64,000 nt of DNA from JACJWR01 sp963842975 (lineage in GTDB: Bacteria; Actinomycetota; Actinomycetes; S36-B12; UBA10799): NCBI GenBank assembly GCA_963842975.1, contig CAWJIH010000003.1:1-64000 (forward strand). Direction: 5' to 3'. Numbering within the stretch: the stretch's first letter is position 1; each line of letters opens with the position of its first letter. The position numbers and the translations under genes were made by a program. The notes beneath the pieces are model-generated. The model saw nothing but the letters and a program-made list of their open reading frames with translations, was not told where the DNA came from and did not search any database. This document shows positions 43,045-50,469 of this stretch, piece by piece.

Positions 43045-45546
43045 CTACTCGGCAGTCCCCTCCGCCACGATCGGCGGAACATCGGCAATCTCCGCTTTGT
43101 CCTCACCCACGAACGTGAACTTCGCGTCCTCTCCCTCACCTTCGACACCGACCACCACAATCTGGCCGGGCCGAAGGTCGCCGAAGAGGATCTTCTCGCT
43201 CAGGGTGTCCTCGATTTCGCGCTGAATCGTGCGCCGCAGCGGCCGAGCCCCGAGCACCGGGTCGTAGCCGCGCTTGGCCAGCAACTCCTTCGCCGGTCCG
43301 GTGAGTTCGATGCCCATGTCCTTGTCGCGCATCCGCTCGTCCAGCCGAGCCAGCATCAGGTCGACGATCTCCACGATCTCCGCCTGGGTGAGTTGGTGGA
43401 AGACGATGATGTCGTCGATGCGGTTGAGGAACTCGGGCCGGAAATGGGCCTTGAGCTCGTCGTTGACCTTGGCCTTCATCCGCTCATACGACGTCTTCGT
43501 GTCGTCGGCGTTGGCGAAGCCGAGGTTTTGACCCTTCGAGATGTCCCTGGTGCCCAGGTTCGTGGTCATGATGATGACGGTGTTCTTGAAGTCGACCATG
43601 CGTCCCTGGGAGTCGGTCAGGCGGCCGTCTTCCAGAATCTGCAGCAGCGAGTTGAAGATGTCCGGGTGGGCCTTCTCGACCTCGTCGAACAGCACCACCG
43701 AGAACGGCTTGCGCCGAACCTTCTCGGTCAACTGGCCGCCCTCTTCATAGCCGACGTATCCGGGAGGCGAGCCGAACAGCCGGGACACGGTGTGCTTCTC
43801 GGAGTATTCACTCATGTCCAGCGCGATCAGGGCGTCCTCGTCGCCGAACAAGAACTCCGCCAACGTCTTGCTCAACTCGGTCTTACCCACACCGGAAGGC
43901 CCGGCGAAGATGAATGAACCGCCGGGGCGCTTGGGGTCCTTGAGCCCGGCCCGGGTGCGCCGAATCGCCTGCGACAGCGCGTGGATGGCCTGCTCCTGAC
44001 CGATCACCCGCTTGTGCAGTTCCGTTTCCATGCGCAGCAGCCGCTGCGATTCCTCTTCGGTCAGCTTGAACACGGGAATCCCAGTGGCAGTCGCGAGGAC
44101 CTCGGCGATCAACTCCTCGTCCACCTCGGCGACAACGTCGAGGTCGCCGGCCTTCCACTCCTTCTCGCGTTCGGCTTTCTCCGCCATCAGGGTCTTCTCG
44201 TCGTCGCGCAGCCGCGCGGCCTTCTCGAAGTCCTGTGAGTCGATCGCGGATTCCTTGTCGCGGCGCACGTTGGCGATCCGGTCGTCGAATTCGCGCAGGT
44301 CCGGCGGAGCGGTCATGCGACGAATCCGCAACCGAGAGCCAGCCTCGTCGATCAGGTCGATGGCCTTGTCCGGCAGGTAGCGGTCGTTGATGTAGCGATC
44401 CGCCATGGTGGCGGCACCCACCAGCGCGGCGTCGGTGATGGTGACCTTGTGGTGCGATTCGTAGCGGTCGCGAAGGCCCTTGAGGATCTCGATGGTGTGC
44501 GCCAGCGAGGGCTCGTTGACTTGAATCGGCTGGAAGCGGCGCTCCAGCGCAGCGTCCTTCTCCACGTACTTGCGGTATTCGTCCAGCGTGGTGGCGCCGA
44601 TGGTCTGCAGTTCGCCACGGGCCAGCATTGGCTTGAGGATGCTCGCGGCATCGATTGCGCCCTCGGCGGCTCCGGCGCCCACCAACGTGTGCATCTCGTC
44701 GATGAACAGGATCACGTCGCCACGGGTGCGGATCTCCTTGAGAACCTTCTTGAGCCGCTCTTCGAAGTCACCCCGGTAGCGTGAACCGGCGACCAGCGAG
44801 CCGAGGTCGAGCGTGTAGAGCTGCTTGTCCTTGAGGGTTTCGGGGACCTCGTTGCGCACGATCATCTGCGCGAGGCCCTCGACCACCGCGGTCTTGCCCA
44901 CACCTGGTTCGCCGATGAGGACCGGGTTGTTCTTCGTGCGGCGGCTGAGCACCTGCATCACCCGCTCGATTTCCTTCTCCCTGCCTATCACCGGATCGAG
45001 GCCGCCATCTCGAGCGGCTTGGGTGAGGTTCCGGCCGAACTGGTCGAGCACCAGCGATGTGCTGGGCGTGCCTTCCTGCGGGGCGCCGGAGGACGCTGGC
45101 TCCTTGCCCTGGTAGCCGGCGAGCAACTGAATCACCTGCTGGCGCACCCGGTTGAGGTCTGCACCGAGCTTGACCAGCACCTGGGCGGCCACACCCTCCC
45201 CTTCGCGGATCAGACCGAGCAGGATGTGTTCGGTGCCGATGTAGTTGTGCCCGAGCTGCAGCGCCTCCCGCAGCGACAGTTCCAGCACCTTCTTCGCACG
45301 CGGCGTGAAAGGGATGTGACCGCTGGGGGCCTGCTGGCCCTGCCCGATGATCTCCTCAACCTGGCTGCGCACCGCCTCGAGCGAAATCCCGAGTGACTCC
45401 AGCGCCTTGGCCGCCACTCCTTCGCCCTCGTGGATCAGGCCGAGCAGGATGTGTTCGGTGCCGATGTAGTTGTGGTTGAGCATGCGCGCCTCTTCCTGGG
45501 CGAGCACGACGACTCTGCGGGCGCGGTCGGTGAACCGTTCGAACAT
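43045..45546 (-). CDS. clpC: ATP-dependent Clp protease ATPase subunit ClpC
   Basis: AAA+ unfoldase that feeds substrates to the ClpP peptidase. 833 residues. Two N-terminal Clp_N repeats (1-145, with AQEEARMLNHNYIGTEHILL twice in related form), first ATPase domain with LIGEPGVGKTAVVEGLA and VILFIDEMHTLVGAG, a UVR motif in the middle (SQDFEKAARLRDDEKTL), second ATPase with FAGPSGVGKTELSKTLAE and SVVLFDEVEKAHPDIFN, and a C-terminal ClpB_D2-small domain with ELLAKRGYDPVLGARPLRR. GGGAG lies eight bases before the ATG. It is the first gene of its unit and divergent from pgm; its 3' end faces mutY across repeat DNA. Confidence 0.97.
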   Translation of the reverse strand: MFERFTDRARRVVVLAQEEARMLNHNYIGTEHILLGLIHEGEGVAAKALESLGISLEAVRSQVEEIIGQGQQAPSGHIPFTPRAKKVLELSLREALQLGHNYIGTEHILLGLIREGEGVAAQVLVKLGADLNRVRQQVIQLLAGYQGKEPASSGAPQEGTPSTSLVLDQFGRNLTQAARDGGLDPVIGREKEIERVMQVLSRRTKNNPVLIGEPGVGKTAVVEGLAQMIVRNEVPETLKDKQLYTLDLGSLVAGSRYRGDFEERLKKVLKEIRTRGDVILFIDEMHTLVGAGAAEGAIDAASILKPMLARGELQTIGATTLDEYRKYVEKDAALERRFQPIQVNEPSLAHTIEILKGLRDRYESHHKVTITDAALVGAATMADRYINDRYLPDKAIDLIDEAGSRLRIRRMTAPPDLREFDDRIANVRRDKESAIDSQDFEKAARLRDDEKTLMAEKAEREKEWKAGDLDVVAEVDEELIAEVLATATGIPVFKLTEEESQRLLRMETELHKRVIGQEQAIHALSQAIRRTRAGLKDPKRPGGSFIFAGPSGVGKTELSKTLAEFLFGDEDALIALDMSEYSEKHTVSRLFGSPPGYVGYEEGGQLTEKVRRKPFSVVLFDEVEKAHPDIFNSLLQILEDGRLTDSQGRMVDFKNTVIIMTTNLGTRDISKGQNLGFANADDTKTSYERMKAKVNDELKAHFRPEFLNRIDDIIVFHQLTQAEIVEIVDLMLARLDERMRDKDMGIELTGPAKELLAKRGYDPVLGARPLRRTIQREIEDTLSEKILFGDLRPGQIVVVGVEGEGEDAKFTFVGEDKAEIADVPPIVAEGTAE

Positions 45547-45856
45547 TGGCAGACTCCCTGCGTACGGCCGGCGCGGGGCCGGGTTGGTCCTTGGGGACGA
45601 CTGTAAACCCTAGGTGGGCTTCCAGCATCGTCCTGATAACGCGCGGGCAGTGGTGGCGCTTCCCTGATTCGCCCACGGTGAACGCAACGGGGGGAAGAAG
45701 CCATCCTCCCTGCCCGGCGACAGTGATCCACATGCTCGCGATCCATGACCCCGGCGATATCTCCGGTTGCGGCGGAGGTCCCCGAGGGCACGCGTTGCCA
45801 CCAGCGATGGGCTGATCGGCGGGACACGAGCCACTCGCCGCGGCAGGATGAACGCC
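45547..45856. other. Divergent intergenic region, clpC / pgm
   Basis: 310 bp between divergent genes. TTTACAGT on the minus strand about 65 bp upstream of the clpC ATG could be a -10, without a clear -35. I searched by eye for HAIR- (HspR) or ClgR-type inverted repeats and saw none I would trust. AGGA eight bases before the ATG at 45857 marks the pgm start. No gene or repeat seen. Confidence 0.35.
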
Positions 45857-47494
45857 ATGAGCAACGACCCACGTGCCGGCCAACTCGCTGATTCATCCGA
45901 CCTTGTCGACCTTGGCCGACTGGTCACCGACTACTACACCCTGCATCCGGACCCCAACGATCCGATGCAGCAGGTGCTGTTCGGCACCAGTGGCCACCGC
46001 GGCTCCGCCTCCGACGCGGCCTTCAACGACGACCACATCGCCGCAACCACGCAAGCCATTTGCGACTACCGCGCCGCGCAGGGCTACACCGGTCCGCTGT
46101 TCTTGGGTCGGGACACGCACGCGCTGAGTGAACCGGCCCACGCGACGGCCCTGGAGGTGCTTGCTGCCAACGACGTCACCGTGCTGGTGGACTCCGGCGA
46201 CGGATACGTGCCCACCCCGGCCCTGTCGTTGGCGATTCTGGAGTACAACTCGGCTGGGAACCCAGGCAAAGCCGACGGGATCGTGATCACCCCGAGCCAC
46301 AACCCGCCACGGGATGGCGGCTTCAAGTACAACCCGCCCAACGGCGGGCCGGCCGACACCGACGTCACCAAGTGGATCCAGGACCGGGCCAACGACATCC
46401 TTCGCGACGGTGGGGCAGGCATCAAGCGCACGACCCTCAGCGCGGCCAAAGCCGCCGACACCACCGGCACCTACGACTTCCGGGGCGCCTACGTGGAAGC
46501 GCTCGGAACAGTGCTGGACATGGACGTGATCCGGACCGTCAAGATCGGCGCGGATCCGCTGGGCGGTGCTGCGGTCGAATACTGGGGGGCGATCGGAGAG
46601 CGGTACGACCTCAACCTGACCGTCGTCAACCCGTTGGTGGACGCCACGTTCAGGTTCATGACCCTGGACTGGGACGGCAAAATCCGGATGGACTGCTCAT
46701 CTCCGTCGGCGATGGCGTCCCTGGTCGGCAAGCGCGACGCCTACGACATCGCCACAGGTAACGACACCGACGCCGACCGGCACGGCATCGTCACCCCGGA
46801 TCACGGTTTGATGAACCCGAACCACTTCTTGGCCGTGGCCATCGAATACCTGTACTCCAACCGCGCAGGCTGGGCACCGGACGCGGGAGTCGGCAAGACG
46901 CTGGTGAGTTCGTCCATGATCGACCGCGTGACGGCAGGCTTGGGCCGACGCCTGGTGGAGGTGCCAGTGGGGTTCAAATGGTTCGTGCCCGGTCTGATCG
47001 ACGGCTCCATCGGCTTCGGTGGCGAGGAATCTGCCGGGGCATCCTTCCTGCGGATGGATGGCTCGGTGTGGACCACCGACAAGGACGGCATGATCATGGC
47101 CTTGCTCGCCTCCGAGATCCGCGGGCGCACGGGCAAAAGCCCCAGCGAGCACTACGCCCGCCTCACCGAGCAGTACGGCGATCCGGTCTACGCGCGAGTG
47201 GACGCCCCGGCGACGCGCCCACAGAAGGCCAAACTCGCAAACCTCACACCAGCCGACGTCACCTCAACCGAACTGGCCGGCGAGCCGATCACCGCGATTC
47301 TCACTCGCGCCCCTGGCAACGATGCACCAATCGGCGGGCTGAAAGTGACCACCGAGAACGGCTGGTTCGCGGCCCGGCCCTCGGGCACTGAGGACGTCTA
47401 CAAGATCTACGCGGAGAGTTTCAAAGGCCCCGAGCACTTGGCCCAGATTCAGGAGTCGGCCAAGGAGGTCGTCGACGCCGCGCTCGGGGACTGA
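45857..47494 (+). CDS. pgm: Phosphoglucomutase (alpha-D-glucose phosphate-specific)
   Basis: Interconverts glucose-1-phosphate and glucose-6-phosphate, so it supplies the substrate of RmlA and of UDP-glucose synthesis. 545 residues, as in E. coli Pgm. Motifs: QQVLFGTSGHRGSASD, the phosphoserine loop IVITPSHNPPRDGGFKYNPP, the metal loop GNDTDADRHGIV, the sugar-binding FGGEESAGASFL and a phosphate-binding RPSGTEDVYKIYAE near the end. The ATG at 45857 has AGGA eight bases upstream; the ATG at 45848 does not. It converges with lsr2 (19 bp between stops). Confidence 0.95.
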   Translation: MSNDPRAGQLADSSDLVDLGRLVTDYYTLHPDPNDPMQQVLFGTSGHRGSASDAAFNDDHIAATTQAICDYRAAQGYTGPLFLGRDTHALSEPAHATALEVLAANDVTVLVDSGDGYVPTPALSLAILEYNSAGNPGKADGIVITPSHNPPRDGGFKYNPPNGGPADTDVTKWIQDRANDILRDGGAGIKRTTLSAAKAADTTGTYDFRGAYVEALGTVLDMDVIRTVKIGADPLGGAAVEYWGAIGERYDLNLTVVNPLVDATFRFMTLDWDGKIRMDCSSPSAMASLVGKRDAYDIATGNDTDADRHGIVTPDHGLMNPNHFLAVAIEYLYSNRAGWAPDAGVGKTLVSSSMIDRVTAGLGRRLVEVPVGFKWFVPGLIDGSIGFGGEESAGASFLRMDGSVWTTDKDGMIMALLASEIRGRTGKSPSEHYARLTEQYGDPVYARVDAPATRPQKAKLANLTPADVTSTELAGEPITAILTRAPGNDAPIGGLKVTTENGWFAARPSGTEDVYKIYAESFKGPEHLAQIQESAKEVVDAALGD

Positions 47495-47513
47495 CCCGTC
47501 GGCGCGGGACGTC

Positions 47514-47858
47514 TCAGGCGTGCGCTTCGTCGTAGAGAGCCACGATGTGTGCGGGGATTCGACCCCGAGTGTTCACCTCGTGACCGTTTTCGATTGCCCA
47601 CGCGCGGATTTGCGCGGTCCGCGAGCCCGCACCTGATCCGTCCGAGTTGCGAGCTGAGCGGCGGGCCCGACCACCCCTCTTGTTCGTGACCCGGCGCGCA
47701 ACGCCGACATAGGGTTGGAGCAATTCCCGCAATACTGCCGCGTTCTCTTCGCTGAGGTCGATTTCATACGCCTCGCCATCAAGGCCGAAAGCCAAAGTCT
47801 CGTCTGCTTCTGATCCGTCCAAATCGTCGATCACGATTACCTGCGTACGAGTTGCCAT
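47514..47858 (-). CDS. lsr2: Lsr2-family nucleoid-associated protein
   Basis: Small DNA-bridging protein that silences AT-rich and foreign genes in Actinobacteria, the functional counterpart of H-NS. 114 residues. The N-terminal oligomerisation domain has TQVIVIDDLDGSEADETLAF and YEIDLSEENAAVLRELLQPY, followed by a basic linker (RRVTNKRGGRARRSARN). The C-terminal DNA-binding domain has IRAWAIENGHEVNTRGRIPA, where the RGR loop inserts in the minor groove of AT-rich DNA. GGAAGAGG sits seven bases before the ATG at 47858. The leader of about 120 nt starts at a near-consensus promoter with a palindrome over the -10. Confidence 0.95.
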   Translation of the reverse strand: MATRTQVIVIDDLDGSEADETLAFGLDGEAYEIDLSEENAAVLRELLQPYVGVARRVTNKRGGRARRSARNSDGSGAGSRTAQIRAWAIENGHEVNTRGRIPAHIVALYDEAHA

Positions 47859-47985
47859 CTGTGCCTCTTCCTTGGGAGTGATGTGCGAGCTTACTGAGGG
47901 TTGCGGTTGGAACAATGATTCAAGCGTTTTCGGTGCCGCCATCCGCACTGTTCGTTTGAATCCATCAACAACAAAGTTGATCATG

Positions 47986-48015
47986 ATCATATACAATAGC
48001 GAAGTTACTTGTCAG
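47986..48015 (-). promoter_or_regulatory. lsr2 promoter with palindrome over the -10
   Basis: Read on the minus strand: CTGACA (48015-48010; 5 of 6 to TTGACA), an 18-bp spacer, then TATGAT (47991-47986; 5 of 6 to TATAAT). It is the best sigma-70-like promoter in the window. The 12-bp perfect palindrome TGATCATGATCA (47978-47989) covers most of the -10 and the bases toward the start site, so a bound protein would block RNA polymerase. Confidence 0.7.
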
Positions 48016-48109
48016 CCCCACCCGGAGGCCACCGTGGAGCAATCCCCAGTTTCCCCACGCTGAATCAGCAACAAAGGCAGCATCAGAAAGCCCCGCATGT
48101 GCCCGTAGG

Positions 48110-48126
48110 TGAGTTCAGTGAACTCA
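48110..48126. promoter_or_regulatory. 17-bp palindrome in the argA-lsr2 gap
   Basis: TGAGTTCAGTGAACTCA is a perfect inverted repeat, two 8-bp arms around a central G. It lies 95 bp upstream of the lsr2 -35 and 36 bp past the argA stop. A one-base loop rules out an RNA terminator, so a dimeric repressor or activator site is more likely. The 303-bp gap (47859-48161) holds no gene. Confidence 0.5.
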
Positions 48127-48161
48127 ACGATCGCAGTGAGTAACAGGTATGGGACGCCGCG

Positions 48162-48779
48162 TCACTGATGGCGGACTCGTAGCATTCGGTGATTTCCCAA
48201 GGTGTTGGGCTTCACCCGTTCCAAATCCAAGAATTCGGCGACACCTTCGTCGTAGGACTGAAGCAGTTGGCGGAAGATATCGGGAGACACTGGTGCACCT
48301 TCGATCTCCACGAACCCCCGCCGGCAAAAAAACTCGCGCTCAAAGGTGAGGCAAAACACCCGCTCCACCCCCAAAGCATCCGCCCGGCCCAGCAAGGCCT
48401 CCAATAACGCACCACCCACCCCGCGGCCAGCCACCGACGGATGCACAGCCAGGGTGCGGACTTCCGCGAGATCCTCCCACATCACGTGCAAGGCGCCGCA
48501 GCCGACGATTTCGTCACCGGCCTGCGCGACTTGAAACTCCTGCACGCCCTCGTACAACGTGACGGTGGCCTTTGCCAGCAGGTGTCTGCTCTGCGTGTAG
48601 CGGTCCACCAGGGCCTTGATTCCCGGCACATCAGCCGTCACTGCAGGTCGGATCATCACCGCCGGGCCGAACAGCGGCCCGATCGACTCAGGACCGATCG
48701 AATCAGGACCGATCGACCCCGGGCCCACCACCGGGCCGATCGACAACGGCCGGTCCTCGTCGAGCTCCCCATCGCTCAC
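48162..48779 (-). CDS. argA: Amino-acid N-acetyltransferase (GNAT, Rv2747-like ArgA)
   Basis: GNAT enzyme that should acetylate glutamate for arginine synthesis, as the single-domain ArgA of Mycobacterium (Rv2747). The catalytic part starts at MIRPAVTADVPGIKALVDRY; later VTLYEGVQEFQVA, GCGALHVMWEDLAEVRTLAV, the acetyl-CoA loop HPSVAGRGVGGALLEALL, FCLTFEREFFCRRGFVEIEG and AEFLDLERVKPNTLGNHRML match that family closely. The ATG at 48779 makes a four-base overlap with coaX, giving a 41-residue extension with SIGP/GP repeats. A start at the second Met (48656) would omit it. It is the last gene of the cofactor operon. Confidence 0.87.
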   Translation of the reverse strand: MSDGELDEDRPLSIGPVVGPGSIGPDSIGPESIGPLFGPAVMIRPAVTADVPGIKALVDRYTQSRHLLAKATVTLYEGVQEFQVAQAGDEIVGCGALHVMWEDLAEVRTLAVHPSVAGRGVGGALLEALLGRADALGVERVFCLTFEREFFCRRGFVEIEGAPVSPDIFRQLLQSYDEGVAEFLDLERVKPNTLGNHRMLRVRHQ

Positions 48780-49537
48780 GAGACTGCCATGTTCTTGGCG
48801 AAGACTAGGGCCAGACCAACCAAGGTCAAATCCGGCCGATGCGCGGTGATCGTGCGGGACTCCGCTACCACGATCTCGGCCAGACCACCGGTGGCCACGA
48901 CGTCGGAGATTCCCGGAACCTCCTCCTTGATCCGGTCGACCAAACCGTCCACCTGCCCAGCGAAGCCGTATAGCGCCCCGGACTGCAGGGCTTCAACTGT
49001 GTTCTTCCCAATGACGCTGCGTGGCCGCACCAACTCGACTTTCCGCAATTGCGCGGCACGGGCCGAGAGCGCGTCCAGCGATATCTGAATTCCCGGCGCT
49101 AAGGCGCCACCCAAGAAATCACCAGTTGCCGAGACCACGTCGAGATTGGTGGAGGTACCGAAATCGACGACCACACACGGGCCACCGTATAGGTGGTGTG
49201 CGGCGAGGGTGTTCACGATCCGGTCCGCGCCAACCTCTTTCGGGTTATCCGTCAGCACTTGCACACCGGTCTTGACTCCGGGTTCCACAATAATGCGCGG
49301 AAAGTCGCCGTAATACTTCGACAACATGGTTCGCATCTCATGCAGCACCGCTGGGACGGTGGAACACATGGAAACCCCTGTTATCGGGGTGGTGCCCAAA
49401 AGCCCCCGAAAGGTCAGCCTCATTTCGTCTGCTGTTGACCTCGGGTCGGTCTTGATTCGGAAAGAATCGACCAACCGGTCACCTTCGAACAAACCGAGCA
49501 CGGTGTTGGTGTTGCCGACATCGATGGCAAGCAACAT
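48776..49537 (-). CDS. coaX: Type III pantothenate kinase
   Basis: First step of CoA synthesis from pantothenate, ASKHA fold, not feedback-inhibited by CoA. About 253 residues. Motifs: MLLAIDVGNTNTVLGLFEGD (phosphate-1), GADRIVNTLAAHHLYGGPCV and VVDFGTSTNLDVV (phosphate-2), LGGALAPGIQISLDAL, GKNTVEALQSGALYGFAGQV. The ATG at 49537 is chosen; a TTG at 49546 would give a four-base overlap with the nadC stop but is a weaker start. The product of panC in the same operon is its substrate. panD is not between coaX and panC as in Mycobacterium. Confidence 0.95.
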   Translation of the reverse strand: MLLAIDVGNTNTVLGLFEGDRLVDSFRIKTDPRSTADEMRLTFRGLLGTTPITGVSMCSTVPAVLHEMRTMLSKYYGDFPRIIVEPGVKTGVQVLTDNPKEVGADRIVNTLAAHHLYGGPCVVVDFGTSTNLDVVSATGDFLGGALAPGIQISLDALSARAAQLRKVELVRPRSVIGKNTVEALQSGALYGFAGQVDGLVDRIKEEVPGISDVVATGGLAEIVVAESRTITAHRPDLTLVGLALVFAKNMAVS

Positions 49538-49542
49538 GACGA

Positions 49543-50469
49543 TCAAATCTCCCGAAGATCGGCACCGATGTCGAGCACCGGCGCGGAATGGGTCAAGGCG
49601 CCGACGGCAATGTAGTCCACACCGGTGGCACCGACGTCGGCCGCCTGCGGAAGCGTCAAACCGCCGGAGGCCTCCAACCGTGCCCGAGCGGCGGTCACCT
49701 CCACTGCGCGTCGCAGCTCGGGCACCGTGAAGTTGTCGAGCAGCACAAGGTCCGCGCCTGCCTCGAGTGCCTCTGCCAACTGCTCAAGCGAGTCGACCTC
49801 GATCTCCACCGGCACCCCGGGGAACTGGTCGCGCACCGCCCGGAAGGCTGCAGCCACCCCACCCGCTGCCACCACATGGTTGTCCTTCACCAAGGCTGCG
49901 TCCGACAAGTACATTCGATGGTTGACCCCGCCCCCACAGCGCACCGCATACTTCTCCAGCAAGCGCAGACCAGGGGTGGTCTTGCGGGTGTCGCGCACCC
50001 GAGCGTTGGTGCCGGACAGCGCACCTGCCCAAGCCGCGGTGGCCGTGGCCACCCCGGAAAGATGGCCGAGCAGGTTCAATGCGGATCGTTCGGCAGTGAG
50101 CAAACTGTGGGTGGGGCCGATCGCGGTGAGCACCACCTGGCCGGGCCGCACTGCCGCGCCGTCGGTGGCCGCGAGGCTCACGGCAACGTCGCCGGATCGT
50201 TCCAGCACCACCGCGGCCACGGGAAGCCCGGCGATCGTGCCGGGGCTGCGGGCCACGAAGTCAAGCACACTGACCTGCGCAACCGGCACCGTCGCCGTGG
50301 TGGTGACATCGATACCGCCACCGAGGTCCTCTGCCAGCGTCCGATCCGCCAGCGCAACGAGTTCCGCCGCTGGAATGCCTTGCGACGCCAACGCAGCAGC
50401 GTGATCAGTTGGCGCGGGTGGACCGTCGGTGTTGTCCTCCGGCCAGCCGTCGTCAGTTGAAGGTGTCAT
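49543..50469 (-). CDS. nadC: Nicotinate-nucleotide pyrophosphorylase (QPRTase)
   Basis: Converts quinolinate and PRPP to nicotinate mononucleotide. 308 residues. Motifs: DLGGGIDVTTTATVP, DTRKTTPGLRLLEKYAVRCG with the Arg/Lys substrate contacts, NHRMYLSDAALVKDNHVVA (Lys of the active site), EIEVDSLEQLAEALEAGAD, VLLDNFTVPELR and LEASGGLTLPQAADV. An N-terminal acidic extension of about 25 residues precedes the usual start. It overlaps the nadB end by 17 bases. nadA is not visible in the window. Confidence 0.95.
   Translation of the reverse strand: MTPSTDDGWPEDNTDGPPAPTDHAAALASQGIPAAELVALADRTLAEDLGGGIDVTTTATVPVAQVSVLDFVARSPGTIAGLPVAAVVLERSGDVAVSLAATDGAAVRPGQVVLTAIGPTHSLLTAERSALNLLGHLSGVATATAAWAGALSGTNARVRDTRKTTPGLRLLEKYAVRCGGGVNHRMYLSDAALVKDNHVVAAGGVAAAFRAVRDQFPGVPVEIEVDSLEQLAEALEAGADLVLLDNFTVPELRRAVEVTAARARLEASGGLTLPQAADVGATGVDYIAVGALTHSAPVLDIGADLREI

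Noticed and set aside
42763..43917. 384-residue plus-strand open frame
   Set aside because: Its first part is repeat DNA (PGPGAQPPPGAE type) and the rest lies antisense to clpC, so it is a shadow frame.
45547..45856. HAIR or ClgR operator upstream of clpC
   Set aside because: No inverted repeat close enough to either consensus could be found by eye.
48110..48126. Palindrome as terminator of argA
   Set aside because: Loop of one base and no T run; an operator is a better reading.
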